A stretch of DNA of 64,000 nt from F1-120-MAGs238 sp964484185. Its GTDB lineage: Bacteria > Planctomycetota > Phycisphaerae > Phycisphaerales > UBA1924. The translations under genes and the position numbers were made by a program. Under the pieces are notes generated by a model. It ran no database searches. It was not told the DNA's origin and saw only the letters and a list, made by a program, of their open reading frames with translations. Below are positions 7,818 to 17,900 of the stretch, one piece after another; the first letter of the stretch is position 1; each line of letters begins with the position of its first letter. The stretch spans positions 1-64,000 of the forward strand of contig CAZAEQ010000008.1 in assembly GCA_964484185.1 (NCBI GenBank), given 5' to 3'.

Positions 7818-8926
7818 TGTTCCACCCACCATTCCGCAATGTGTCTCGCGACGGTCGGCCCTCCCGGTGGGCCAAGGGTCTGCAAAAATTCAGTTCTCGC
7901 CTGCGCTCGACGATCAAGTTCCTCACACTGTTGAAGTAAGTGCGAGCAGATGCGATTCGAAATTGCTGGGGCTCCCAATTGAGGCAGAGCTTCTATTACC
8001 GCGTGAGTAAGTTGCTCCTCTGTCAGCTCAGCAAAATGGGATGGGAAAGTTGAAACTAGCTCAGGTAGATTTAGACCCGGAGCCACTAACCCAGCTTTCT
8101 CATATACATCAAGTTGGGCTACCTGTGTGGCGTTTTGAGGGGGAAGAAAAACCAAAGGAATATTTGCCTGGAGACCTTCAAAGACTGCGTTCAGTCCAGG
8201 CGACGTGAGGTAAAGAGCCGAGCTTCCCAATCGAGACAAAAAATCAGTGTGTGAGAGTGTCTGAAATTCAATGCTGTCTCGAATTGGGTGGAGTTCCGGA
8301 ATGCTGGCAAGAGCGTCTCGTCCGCCGGCTAGGGTGATAGGTGGCGGAAGCGTAAGATGCTTGAGCCAATCGGCAACTCTGTACGCATAATCTGAGTTCT
8401 TCCCAGGATGAATCCAGCGAGAACGCCCGCCGCCAATTTGAACCAGCGTGCCCCTCCGCGATTTGGATGTTACCTGAAACTGTCGAATCATCGGACCAAC
8501 CACGGTTGGCGGTATGCGGGCCCTTTCTGCGCGTTGGCACACCCCGGGAAATGCCTGAACAAAAGTTCGTTCTGCGACATCCCAGACCGCCTGGTCCTTG
8601 CGATGACCAAACCAATACAGGATGTCAACGAAGAAGACTGGCAGTCCGATTTCGAGATAGAGAGCAATGTTTGATTGATTGCTGAAAACGAGCACTGCAT
8701 CCGCGTGTCGGTCCTTAAGTGCTCGCCGCACATCATCTGGGTCCTTGACGTCCGCCGACAACGCCAAGTTGATCGCAGGATCGCTGGAGAGTACCTCCGC
8801 AGTTACGTTATGGACTAAGGCGGTTACATCGGCGTCTAGATGATCGAGCACAGCGAGAAGAGCCGTGCTAGATCCGTAACACATGGGATTAGAATCGCAG
8901 AGCAGAGAGAGCTTTGGAGGTTTCAC
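7808..8926 (-). CDS. GT-B-like glycosyltransferase, putative
   Basis: A 372-aa protein whose layout suggests two Rossmann-like halves as in MurG/UGT-type enzymes. The N-terminal half begins KLSLLCDSNPMCYGSSTALL, with a glycine/serine-rich turn. The C-terminal half has GTLVQIGGG and LTSPGLNAVFEGLQANIP, the latter resembling the nucleotide-sugar binding helix and loop of GT-B enzymes, then a P-L-V-F-L-P-P strand. I do not recognise the exact family, so donor and acceptor are unknown. The GTG start at 8926 is preceded by GGAG at 7-nt spacing. It is separated from the upstream propeller gene by 86 bp, the only real gap in the operon, so an internal promoter is possible. Confidence 0.6.
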   Translation of the reverse strand: MKPPKLSLLCDSNPMCYGSSTALLAVLDHLDADVTALVHNVTAEVLSSDPAINLALSADVKDPDDVRRALKDRHADAVLVFSNQSNIALYLEIGLPVFFVDILYWFGHRKDQAVWDVAERTFVQAFPGVCQRAERARIPPTVVGPMIRQFQVTSKSRRGTLVQIGGGRSRWIHPGKNSDYAYRVADWLKHLTLPPPITLAGGRDALASIPELHPIRDSIEFQTLSHTDFLSRLGSSALYLTSPGLNAVFEGLQANIPLVFLPPQNATQVAQLDVYEKAGLVAPGLNLPELVSTFPSHFAELTEEQLTHAVIEALPQLGAPAISNRICSHLLQQCEELDRRAQARTEFLQTLGPPGGPTVARHIAEWWVEQWM

Positions 8927-9012
8927 TTCGCGCTCCAGCCAAAATGTGCCGGTTTAGTACGTGCCCCACTCACATCAGCATCTTTCATGGGAAATGGTCA
9001 AGATTCTAACTA

Positions 9013-9969
9013 CTAAGGTACCTCGAGAACTGCAAAGATTTTCGGATGCGATCCGGTTCTATCTAGAGGCAAAACTCCGCAGGGTTTGGCAGTGTGACGG
9101 TCGAGAATCAGTAGCCCACTGAATGTTTCGCCCGTCGGGCGGTTGCACCACCGATCGGTTGGCATCCGGACCATTCGAGTGAATCCCACGACTATGTGAT
9201 CCTTGTCAACATATAGCCCGCGGCACCAGCCGCTTAATCCAGTGAGATCGAATGTATCGCAGAAAAGTACGGGTGAAGTCTGGAGGCCCCACCGAGGGAA
9301 ATACCAAATTCTTCCGTCTGTCGTGGTCATCCAGATCACGTCTCCTTCCGGTACAAGGTCATGAGGGCAACCCTCGAGATGGACAAACCGCTCACTCTCG
9401 GGCTTGAGACACATTGCGGAACGATCGGCAAACCGTGAAATCCAAAGACAGCCATCAATTCGGCGCACGGCATTGGGATGAACTTGGTCCCTGAGTTTGC
9501 GCCTGTAAATTGGCAAGTCGTTGGCAGCGTCATCAAAGTAAGGGTCTTCTGGGTTTGCTTGTAGAGCACCAACTGCCGGACGCAGGGCGCGACGCGATAT
9601 GAGGCTTCCCGTAGTATCGAGATGGTCAACACAGTCGTGCCCCGTATTGGCGACATAGATGGCGCGAATTAGACCGCCATCAAACTCAAGGTCAATATCG
9701 TGAAGATCATTGAAGTCATTTCTTACAATCCATGGCGCAACATGGCGATTCTCCAAATTGCAACGGTAAATAGAATTGAATCCGCAAACGATGAGAATGT
9801 TGCCGATTAATCTAGCCCCCGTGAAACCCTTTCCGTCTACTTTTCGTTCATCAACTGGGGTGTACTCAAGTAGCGGGTTCGCATCCAATCTTCGACCATT
9901 CCATTGAATTTCCATAACGCGACACTGCGCCGTTTCGTAGTCACCCATAGTGATAAGCCATCGCTTCAT
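9013..9969 (-). CDS. Predicted beta-propeller protein (DUF4915/TIGR03032-like)
   Basis: A 318-aa protein made of short beta-strand repeats with conserved aromatic and His/Asn residues: DLHDIDLEF, YVANTGHDCVDHLD, VHPNAVRRIDGCLWISRF, GDVIWMTTTDGRIWYF and SGWCRGLYVD. This pattern of G-x-L/I-W-x-T strands is what I expect of a six-bladed propeller. It resembles proteins found beside glycosyltransferases in surface-polysaccharide clusters (the DUF4915 or TIGR03032 type). No signal peptide is visible. It begins on an ATGA overlap with the preceding glycosyltransferase-like gene. The propeller could bind a glycan or act as a lyase/lactonase; the sequence does not tell. Confidence 0.5.
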   Translation of the reverse strand: MKRWLITMGDYETAQCRVMEIQWNGRRLDANPLLEYTPVDERKVDGKGFTGARLIGNILIVCGFNSIYRCNLENRHVAPWIVRNDFNDLHDIDLEFDGGLIRAIYVANTGHDCVDHLDTTGSLISRRALRPAVGALQANPEDPYFDDAANDLPIYRRKLRDQVHPNAVRRIDGCLWISRFADRSAMCLKPESERFVHLEGCPHDLVPEGDVIWMTTTDGRIWYFPRWGLQTSPVLFCDTFDLTGLSGWCRGLYVDKDHIVVGFTRMVRMPTDRWCNRPTGETFSGLLILDRHTAKPCGVLPLDRTGSHPKIFAVLEVP

Positions 9970-11351
9970 CTATTCGCACCGACTTTAAATGTATCGATGG
10001 TGGCAAGGACTGTGTCTTGAATCTCTGGGGACAAGAGCATCTCGCGAAGCGGACTGCCACAAAGTGCCATGAGAACTCCCTGAGTTCGGTCCAAGTCCAG
10101 AGCAAGTGCCGCAGCCGCATCGGCGAGCGAGGGGACTTGGCGCCATGTCGATTGGCAGCGTTCAATCGCTAGTCTCGCGCGGCGGCATGCAACCAGAGCT
10201 TCTTCGAGCGCCCCCAAGATTCGTCCAACTCGTTCGTTGGCGACTGATGTCAGCCAGCTGCGCGTGACATTTGTCGATCGAGCATGAGACACTGCCCGCG
10301 AAAGTAAGACTCCAGCAAACTCCGGCAGTAATCGCTCTGGTTCGCCGGTGACGCGAGATTGCAACGACCTGTCGTGACGAAGTGTTAGGAAGCCCTCGGC
10401 CAAGACCAGCTTTTTGCTTGCTAGTAGGAGGTCGAGCCCCACCATGTCGGCGCGCCGAGAATAAGAATCACCTATTTGAAAGGCGGGGTATTGGTGAGCA
10501 AGTAACGGTCCTAATCCACGGAATATCGTGTTTCCCCCGCGGTTCGAGCGAGGTACGCGCATTGGCGGACCAGATGGTGTTCCGAGCAATGGGCGAAAAG
10601 GAGTGCAACCCCGCGAGATTGAAGCGGCATCAAACAGCAGCCTTTCGAGCTGGGCCGTAACAGTGTTGGGCACGATTTCACGGGAAAGCCAGGCAACAGG
10701 ATTTGCATGGTTAATCGCTTCTCTCCCAACGGAGTAATCGTAATAGTCGTCTTGCCATCGTTTTGGAGCGGCATACTCCGGCCAGTACTCCGCATGGTTG
10801 AGGTACTCCGCATTTTTCAGTGCGGCCGCTAGGTCTCCGAGCTGACTAGCAAGCACAGCCTCAGGTCGAATTGGCGGGTCACCTGTAAATCCTGAGACGA
10901 GAATATCGATATCGGTGTGGTCGCGGAAGATCGCGCGAATTGCTTTGATGCGATCTTCTGAGACATTTCGCACCACGAAACGTTGTCGTTCACATCGAAC
11001 CTCTTCGAACGTCAGATCATCGTCGAGCATCCATATCAACGGTGGGCAATGACCGTGCGCAGCTAAAGTAGCGACCGCTTCGGAAAGTTCTTGGCGAGCG
11101 ATGTGGAGTGGTGAACATGGAGTTTTTGATTGGAATGCGCAACGCATCCCTGTCGACTGAAGAGCAGCTTTCGTGAGCCTGTCTCGGATTCGACCGTCGA
11201 ACGAGTGACCATTGTCAAGGGCCACAATATGGAGATTGCTATCACTTCTTACGGGATCAAGAGATCGGAGCAACCGATCAAACTCGACGAAGCGATCGGT
11301 TACAACTACCGCCAATATTATCGAAGAAGAATTCAAGAAAAGCTCACTCAA
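9966..11351 (-). CDS. Large GT-A-like glycosyltransferase, putative
   Basis: A 461-aa protein. The first 120 residues resemble a GT-A nucleotide-sugar binding fold: IILAVVVTDR, a strand ending VALDNG, and WMLDDDLTFEE, whose DDD is a likely DxD metal site. The middle holds ILVSGFTGDPPIRP and a region with RRADMVGLDLLL, which may form the acceptor pocket. The last 120 residues are helical and Arg/Ala-rich, with no obvious catalytic motif. The start is a TTG overlapping the M20 stop by 4 nt, which suggests strong coupling but low initiation efficiency. It is longer than typical GT2 proteins. The exact family is unknown to me. Confidence 0.6.
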   Translation of the reverse strand: MSELFLNSSSIILAVVVTDRFVEFDRLLRSLDPVRSDSNLHIVALDNGHSFDGRIRDRLTKAALQSTGMRCAFQSKTPCSPLHIARQELSEAVATLAAHGHCPPLIWMLDDDLTFEEVRCERQRFVVRNVSEDRIKAIRAIFRDHTDIDILVSGFTGDPPIRPEAVLASQLGDLAAALKNAEYLNHAEYWPEYAAPKRWQDDYYDYSVGREAINHANPVAWLSREIVPNTVTAQLERLLFDAASISRGCTPFRPLLGTPSGPPMRVPRSNRGGNTIFRGLGPLLAHQYPAFQIGDSYSRRADMVGLDLLLASKKLVLAEGFLTLRHDRSLQSRVTGEPERLLPEFAGVLLSRAVSHARSTNVTRSWLTSVANERVGRILGALEEALVACRRARLAIERCQSTWRQVPSLADAAAALALDLDRTQGVLMALCGSPLREMLLSPEIQDTVLATIDTFKVGANR

Positions 11352-12193
11352 ACGTGACCGTTAGCCACTGCCGATAGAAACCCACGCAGCCCGTTGACGT
11401 GGCGAATTGTCCCTGCCACTGCGATGGATTCATTGGGCGCGTGTATTTTCGTCTCACTATCATTTGTGCCAATCCCAAGGTATTGCGCTCCAGTAGGAAG
11501 TGCTGCTTGGAATGCGCAACCTCCCGGGACTAGGTGCTTGTTCAGCATCCGAGGTTCTACGCACCGATCCTCCCACCCGTTTTCCAGACTTTTCATTACC
11601 GCTAATTCAACGTCGCTCGAAAGCGTAACTGGAATACCACCGGAGAACGTGCACGCCAGAACCCGCTGAACACCATCGGGGCGAGCCCACCCGTTTTCGT
11701 CTAAGTACCAGTCAGCCTCGGGAAGGCCGTGCGCCGAAACCCACGATCTGAGAACACTAGAGCCCGACTCCTCTTCCCCCTGAAGTATCAAAGTAATTCG
11801 AGGGCAGTGCTCTATGTCGGCGAATGCAACAAGTCTAGCTGCTAGGGCTCCTTTGTTGTCAGCAACTCCAAGTCCGTACCACCTACCATTAATTGTGGTT
11901 AGGGTGAGCGGAGGCGTTTGCCATCCCTGCTCGATGTGGTCAACATCATAATGGCCGTAAATCACGACATGTCCCATTGCGCCGTGTGAAGAAGGACGCT
12001 GTGCCACCAACAATGGAGTCTTATGATCACCATGTCTCACGGCTGAAAAACCGGTGCGTTGAAGTTGCGACTCAAGCCAGACAACCGTTTGAATATGATC
12101 CCCACCGTCCGGACTTGTATCCAAGGCAACAAGTTGAGTCAGTGGTTCCGCGATTAGATTGCGCAGCGTTGTCATCCCGGTGTCTGCAAGCAC
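11348..12193 (-). CDS. M20-family metallopeptidase/deacylase, first gene of operon
   Basis: A 281-aa zinc hydrolase of the M20 family (ArgE/DapE/CPG2/carnosinase). Metal-site motifs are in order: YGHYDVDHIEQGW (His and catalytic Asp), GLGVADNKG (bridging Asp), QGEEESGS (catalytic Glu and metal Glu), then DEN and the C-terminal His in KIHAPNES. It is about 100 residues shorter than typical M20 enzymes, and the dimerisation (lid) domain appears reduced. Members hydrolyse amide bonds of small peptides or N-acyl amino acids. The GTG start at 12193 has a perfect AGGAGG at 6-nt spacing, making it the best-initiated gene of the operon. It probably removes or adjusts an amino-acyl or acyl group on the operon's product. 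Confidence 0.82.
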   Translation of the reverse strand: MLADTGMTTLRNLIAEPLTQLVALDTSPDGGDHIQTVVWLESQLQRTGFSAVRHGDHKTPLLVAQRPSSHGAMGHVVIYGHYDVDHIEQGWQTPPLTLTTINGRWYGLGVADNKGALAARLVAFADIEHCPRITLILQGEEESGSSVLRSWVSAHGLPEADWYLDENGWARPDGVQRVLACTFSGGIPVTLSSDVELAVMKSLENGWEDRCVEPRMLNKHLVPGGCAFQAALPTGAQYLGIGTNDSETKIHAPNESIAVAGTIRHVNGLRGFLSAVANGHV

Positions 12194-12589
12194 GTAAACC
12201 TCCTACATAATCGCAACTGAACTTCTCGATTCAAATTGCCAAAAGAGCAATTGGAATTGGCCTATTGACCAATCGATCTGGGGATGGACAGTTTAGCGTA
12301 ATCTAGGAAAGTTTGCAAGTAATAGACACCGGATGCAGGGTCCATCCCGCTGCTGACAATGACCAGAGCACTGAAAATAGGCGACGAGTTGTCCAAATCA
12401 CGACCGATGCACACCAGAGTGCCGTCTGGGGATGACCCCGCTGCAATCCCAGAACGGAACATACTCAAGGCAGCGTTAGGCTCCTTTCCTATTCCGAGAG
12501 ACTGCAGTGGCACCTCAGGTCCCTCAGATGCTCCTCAATTACCATTGACTTATGAGAATGTGAGTTTATAATGGCAGTGGAGGTGCAGT
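12194..12589. promoter_or_regulatory. Divergent control region with one strong promoter and an inverted repeat
   Basis: For the rightward gene a good sigma-70 promoter is visible: TTGACT (12545-12550), 16 bp, then TATAAT (12567-12572), followed by GGAGG (12579-12583) and the ATG at 12590, giving a very short leader. For the leftward operon the inverted repeat AATTGC-N7-GCAATT (12234-12252) sits just upstream of a weak TTGAAT/GATTAT pair and could be an operator. A GTG-initiated 83-codon frame (12262-12513, minus) has no convincing ribosome site and no recognisable protein, so I do not call it. Confidence 0.5.
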
Positions 12590-13624
12590 ATGACGACTCA
12601 CCAGAACGGCTCGATCGAACTCTTACCAATCCCCACCCACCCCGCGGCCACCACGAACTGGCAAGCTCTGGGCACACTCCCCGAAGGATCGCTCGACATC
12701 ATCGGTGACATCCACGGCGAGATCGATGCGCTCAGCGAACTCATGACCCACTTGGGCTATTCACAGTGCGGTGCACATCCCCAGGAACGGCACCTTGTCT
12801 TCCTTGGCGATCTCATCGACCGCGGCCCCGACAGCCCTGGCGTAGTGCGATGGGTTACCCGCATGATCGAGAAGGGATACGCCGTCGCCGTGATGGGCAA
12901 CCACGATCTCAACGCGATTTCTAGAAGAGAGAAGCGCGAGAACCCCTGGCTCTTCGGCCATGATGATGTCAGCCCTGCTGAGAAGGCAATCACATGCGAC
13001 GATGAGCGTGAGGAAATCCTCGGCTTGCTTGCGGCACATCCGGTGGCCCGGGAACGCTCCGACTTGCGTGTGGTGCATGCCTGCTGGAATGATGAAGCAC
13101 TCCAACTTCTCGCGGGCGCTGCGGGGGCAAATCAGTCGCTCCAGGAACACCGGGTTCGGATCAGGACCACTATCACCCCGGATCAAGACGAAGTTGCCAA
13201 GACACTCGCCCACCAGAATGGCAACCCGATGAAACTCATCACTTCGGGGCCAGAGATTCGTGCGGCACAACCCTACCTCGGCGGTGGCAAGATGCGAACC
13301 AAGGAACGGGATCCCTGGTGGAAGGAGTACAACGGCGACAAGATTGTTGTATTCGGCCACTACTGGCGGCTTCCAGCCCCCACCCTCAATCAGGATGGAC
13401 AGCACTTCGCCGCTCATCCCCTGAACAGCATGCTCGGTAAGGGCAAGGCGATCTGCATCGACTTCTCGGTAGGCGCGCGGGCATCTGAACGTGCCGCGGG
13501 CAGGGTCAACGGCCCCTTCAGTGGCCGGCTTGGAGCACTCCGGTGGCCGGAGCGAGAACTCGTCTTCGACAATGGCGAGCGGCAGACAGTGGTGATGCCC
13601 GCGTCCGCAGCATTCGGAGAGTAA
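12590..13624 (+). CDS. Calcineurin-like metallophosphoesterase (PPP type)
   Basis: A 344-aa dinuclear-metal phosphatase. All PPP motifs are present: GDIHGE near residue 39, GDLIDRGPDS near 73, GNHD near 103, a metal His in VVHACWN and the last in VFGHYW. The family includes serine/threonine phosphatases and diadenosine tetraphosphatases such as PrpE/ApaH. The insert between GNHD and the last His is long, so substrate cannot be assigned. It has its own strong promoter and a GGAGG ribosome site. The next gene, a tyrosine recombinase, starts 5 bp after the stop, so the two are cotranscribed, an unusual pair. Confidence 0.88.
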   Translation: MTTHQNGSIELLPIPTHPAATTNWQALGTLPEGSLDIIGDIHGEIDALSELMTHLGYSQCGAHPQERHLVFLGDLIDRGPDSPGVVRWVTRMIEKGYAVAVMGNHDLNAISRREKRENPWLFGHDDVSPAEKAITCDDEREEILGLLAAHPVARERSDLRVVHACWNDEALQLLAGAAGANQSLQEHRVRIRTTITPDQDEVAKTLAHQNGNPMKLITSGPEIRAAQPYLGGGKMRTKERDPWWKEYNGDKIVVFGHYWRLPAPTLNQDGQHFAAHPLNSMLGKGKAICIDFSVGARASERAAGRVNGPFSGRLGALRWPERELVFDNGERQTVVMPASAAFGE

Positions 13625-13629
13625 TCGTT

Positions 13630-14559
13630 ATGAAGACTTCTCGACATGCCGCGAAGTGGGTCGAATCTGGGCGGTCGCTTGCCCGCTCGCCGGCGGCAAC
13701 GTACTTGGCGAAGGTGGGCGCCGGTTCACGCCGCACAGTGCAGCAGTCTTTCACCAGCTTGGCATCGATGCTGGCAGGTGAGGGGGCCGACCCGCACAAG
13801 GTGAAGTGGGAGCAATTGACCCGCGCCGACACCGTGAAGTTGCGCACCTTGCTCAAAGAGAAGTTCGCACCCGCGACCGCGAACAAAATGCTGTCTGTAC
13901 TCCGCGGCACGCTGCGAGCTGCTCGCGATATGAGGATGATGAAGGAAGGTGAGTTTCAGACCGCAGCAAGCCTGGAACTCATCAAGGCATCAGCGCCGGC
14001 AGAGTGTGTGCCGGTGACGAATCAGATTGTGGCATCGCTGTTCAAAGCCTGTGCCGCGGACGCTGCGGGTCGTCGCGATGCGGCGATGCTGGCGATCTTC
14101 CTCAGCTCCGGTCTTCGTCGTGCTGAAGCCGCGGCACTGGATATGGGCGACTACGACCCCAGGTCCGGCCGCCTGCACATCCGCGGCGAGCGACCCGAGT
14201 ATGACCGCATGGTGACCCTGCCGCGGCCAGCCCGCAAGGCTCTGGCAGATTGGATCCGAATCCGCACGACTGAGCCAGGTCCCCTGCTGCTCCCGATAGA
14301 CCGCGGCGGCCTGATGCAGTTTCGCCGCATGACCGACCAGGCAATCTATGACATTTTCGGTCGCATCGCGGATCGGGCTGGTGTGAAGAACCTCACGCTT
14401 CGAGATGTGCGGCGGTCGTATGTGATCAGTCTCATTCGTTCCGGCAAGGAACCGGACGAAGTGCAATACCTGATTGGGCATGCGAGTTGGTTTACGACAG
14501 CAACGTATAAGGAGCTTGCGGAAAATACCGCGATTCGGGGCATCGAAGATGCGGATTGA
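13630..14559 (+). CDS. Tyrosine recombinase (phage integrase family)
   Basis: A 309-aa XerC/D-like recombinase. It has an N-terminal SAM-like core-binding domain (TVQQSFTSLASMLAG...TANKMLSVLRGTLRA) and a catalytic domain. Box I Arg is present in SSGLRRAEAAAL, box II is RDVRRS (Arg for the first His), then GHASWFTTATYKELA with the His and the Tyr nucleophile. I place the start at the ATG at 13630, 5 bp after the phosphatase stop; an earlier in-frame start at 13543 would overlap the phosphatase and has no ribosome site. It is the second of three recombinase genes in the island and may be domesticated, since no attachment repeats are apparent next to it. A terminator hairpin overlaps its stop codon. 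Confidence 0.88.
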   Translation: MKTSRHAAKWVESGRSLARSPAATYLAKVGAGSRRTVQQSFTSLASMLAGEGADPHKVKWEQLTRADTVKLRTLLKEKFAPATANKMLSVLRGTLRAARDMRMMKEGEFQTAASLELIKASAPAECVPVTNQIVASLFKACAADAAGRRDAAMLAIFLSSGLRRAEAAALDMGDYDPRSGRLHIRGERPEYDRMVTLPRPARKALADWIRIRTTEPGPLLLPIDRGGLMQFRRMTDQAIYDIFGRIADRAGVKNLTLRDVRRSYVISLIRSGKEPDEVQYLIGHASWFTTATYKELAENTAIRGIEDAD

Positions 14560-14578
14560 CTGGAAAGCCCGCATCTTC
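14545..14578 (+). terminator. Terminator hairpin at the end of the recombinase gene
   Basis: A perfect 10-bp stem, GAAGATGCGG paired with CCGCATCTTC, with a 14-nt loop, followed by TGTTTGTCATTT. It overlaps the last codons and stop of the recombinase gene. From 14580 to 14943 no gene is recognisable. Confidence 0.65.
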
Positions 14579-14943
14579 TGTTTGTCATTTCTATACGCTG
14601 GGAGCACCGCCTGCGAAGCGATACAAGTAAGGTCCTTGTTGAAAGGCCTTGCGGAAAGGTGCAACTCCAAGCTAATCGCCATGAAACGAATATCGCCTGC
14701 AAAATGGCGACTTGCTACACCGACACCGGCGTCCACCTAGTGAGCGGCACGCCAAGCTCAACGCCAACCGTTCAACTCTTGGCGTCGAATTCGAGCATGA
14801 GCGGTGACAACCAAGAAGGCGCGAACATCCACCCCCCACCGTTCATTTTGGGATAGGATCCCTTAAGATTCGCTCACTCTGTTGCCGCGGATGGGCCGTG
14901 CTCGAATCGCGTTCTGAAATGCCTGGAAAGCTGAAGGTGGCTT

Positions 14944-17900
14944 GTGCATCGGGATGGCAACAATGTTCTTTGGTTTTCCCCCACCGATCTAACGGTTTTC
15001 CTCGACGGCGAGTTCCCGTCATGGATGAATCGCTGGTACGCCGAACAATGTGCATTGGGGCTGCCAGCATCCGGGGGCACACTTCCGCACAAGTTCAAGG
15101 CACCGCATGTCGGAGCTGCCACATGCTCTATTGATGTCAACGCTGAACTGAATCTCATCGCCCGCAAGGGCAACGAGCATGAGAAGGCATTTCTCAAGGA
15201 ACTCAAAGAGCAAGGAAATCAGGTCTTTGAGTGCCCGGTCGACGCGAATGAGCCGGAGATTGCGACTCGCGCGATGTATGCCGGCGCGAAGATCATCTAC
15301 CAGGCGTGCCTGCAGGCTGACCAATGGCGAGGCTTCGCCGACTTCCTCAACAAACGGGATGGCCCATCGCGGCTCGGCGATTACCACTACGAGGTATGGG
15401 ACACCAAGCTAGCGCGTTCGGCGAAACCTTATTTCCTAGTTCAGTTGTGCGCGTACGCGGAAATGCTGGAACACATCCAGGGTGTTCGCCCCAAAGAAGT
15501 CGAGATCGTGCTGGGAAACGGCAACAGGGTTCGGTTCACCACGGATCACTACTTCTATTACTACCGCGAGTTGAAGAAAACGTTCATCGAATATCAGAAC
15601 ACGCTCGATCTCACCGCACCTCCGTATCCAGGCGATTCAACAGGCTTTGGTCGATGGTCAACGTACGCAGAAGATCTTTTGCAGGCTTCGGATGACCTGG
15701 CGTGCGTTGCCTTCATGACCCGTCTTCAGGCACGCAGACTCCGCAATAGCGGCATCAAAAGCATGGGCGACTTGGCTTCAAGCAAGGCAACTGGCGTCCC
15801 GGACATGTCGGCGGCAATCTTCCTCCGCCACAAGCAGCAGGCCTCGCTTCAGATTGACTCGCGAGGCGAGCAAAAACCGCATTTCTCAGTGGTTAGGCCG
15901 TCGGATACAGATGCACGTCGAGGGCTTGCTGCGCTGCCACCGGCCTCAGCCAGCGATGTGTTTTTCGACATGGAAGGGTATCCGCTCGCAGTTGGTGGAC
16001 TGGAGTACCTGTTTGGCGTGGTGTATTTGAACGGCGACAAGCCCGAGTTTGTGGACTGGTGGGCACACGATAACATTCAAGAAAAGGTCGCTTTCGAGCA
16101 GTTCATCGATTGGGTCTTTGCGCGATGGAAGAACGATCCATCCATGCACATCTACCACTATGCGAGTTACGAAGTATCGGCCGCCCGTAGACTCATGGGC
16201 AAGTACGCCACCCGCGAGCATCAGGTGGATGATCTGCTCCGCCACGGTGTTTTCGTAGATCTTTACGCGATTGTCCGCCAGGGATTGCTCGTGGGAACGC
16301 CCAGTTACTCGCTCAAAGAAATCGAGAAACTTTACCTCCCAAAACGAGAAGGTGGCGTTACGACTGCTGGCGGATCGGTCGTTGCATACCAGCACTGGCT
16401 GGATGAGCCGGACGGCGAAACCTGGCGCACCTCCGAGAAACTCCGCGCCATTCGCGACTACAACCGCGTGGATTGTGAATCGACGCTGCATCTGCGCAAT
16501 TGGCTTGTGGAACAGCAGAAGCACGAAAAAATTCCATTTCTTCCGACGCCGCCAGTCGAAGTCGAGAACGAAGCGACTGAGACGGCGGAGGGTTCCGCAA
16601 ATCCGACGGCGGAGCTTGTGAACAAACTTCTCGGGCAGGTTGCTGCACGAGCCGTACAGCCGGCTGAGCGAGCGAGGGTTCAGGAGTTGCTGGCGTGGCT
16701 CCTGGAATTTCACTGGCGAGAGGCGAAGCCGGTCTTCTGGAAAATGTTCGACCGTCACGCCAAGAGCGACGATGAATTAGCGGATGATCTGGACTGCCTC
16801 GTCGGAATGCAGCGTACAGCAGCGGCGAGACAAGCCGTCAAGAGATCCTGGAGCTATGAGTATCGGTTCGACCCGGACCAGGACACGAAGCTCCACGAAG
16901 GCTCTGCGTGTTTTTTCGCCCACGACCTCTCGGTCATGTGCGAGATCATCGCCTTTGATTCAGAACAGGGAATTCTCCAGATCAAGCTCGGTCCTAAGGC
17001 CCAGGAACCACCGGGCCGACTGAGCCTTATTCCCAACGAATACGTTCGCGCGAAACCGATTCCCAACGCAATCCTTCGATTTGTCAGTGCGTGGTCTGCG
17101 GGCACGTCAACATCGCCTGCAATCGAAGACATTCTATTTCGAAGGCCACCGCGTGTGAACAATCATCCCGGAGGGCCGTTGATTGACGGATCGCCCACGG
17201 TCGAACGAATCGTGGATGTCGCGACCCGCCTCAATAACAGCTCGCTATTTATTCAGGGACCGCCGGGGACGGGGAAGACATTCACCGCCGCCGCGATCGT
17301 CGTCGATCTCCTGAGCAAGGGAAAGAGCGTCGGGATCACATCGAACAGCCACAAGGCGATTCTTAACACCATGGATGCGGTTGTCCGCGCGGCAGAGAAA
17401 CTCGGTAAGACCTTCTCGCTCACTAAGGTTGGAGGTGACGATAACGAATCGCTCATACAGAGTGGCAAGGTCATGCACACGAAGAGCAGTCTTGACCCAG
17501 AGTCCATCAAGCCCGGCGTCGTAGTAGGCGGAACAGCATGGCTGTTTAGCCGGGACGAACTCGTTAACAAATTCGATTACTTGATAATCGACGAAGCCGG
17601 GCAGGTCGCGCTGGCAAACGTTGTGGCGACGGGACAGTGTGCACGGAACCTGATTCTCGTGGGCGATCAGATGCAACTCGCCCAGCCAATTCAAGGGTCT
17701 CATCCTGGCGAAAGCGGCAAGTCGGCACTCGATTACCTGCTCCAGGGCAAGGCCACGGTGCCGCCCGAGTTTGGGTTATTTCTCGATGTGACCTGGCGCA
17801 TGCATCCGCACATCTGCTCCTTCATCTCGGACGCGATCTACGATGGACGCCTCAAACCGCATCCGGACAACCACAGGCAGAAAATTCGCTGCGTCGATCC

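Noticed and set aside
12262..12513. 83-codon minus-strand frame in the divergent control region
   Set aside because: GTG start without a convincing ribosome site, no recognisable family, and not coupled to the operon.
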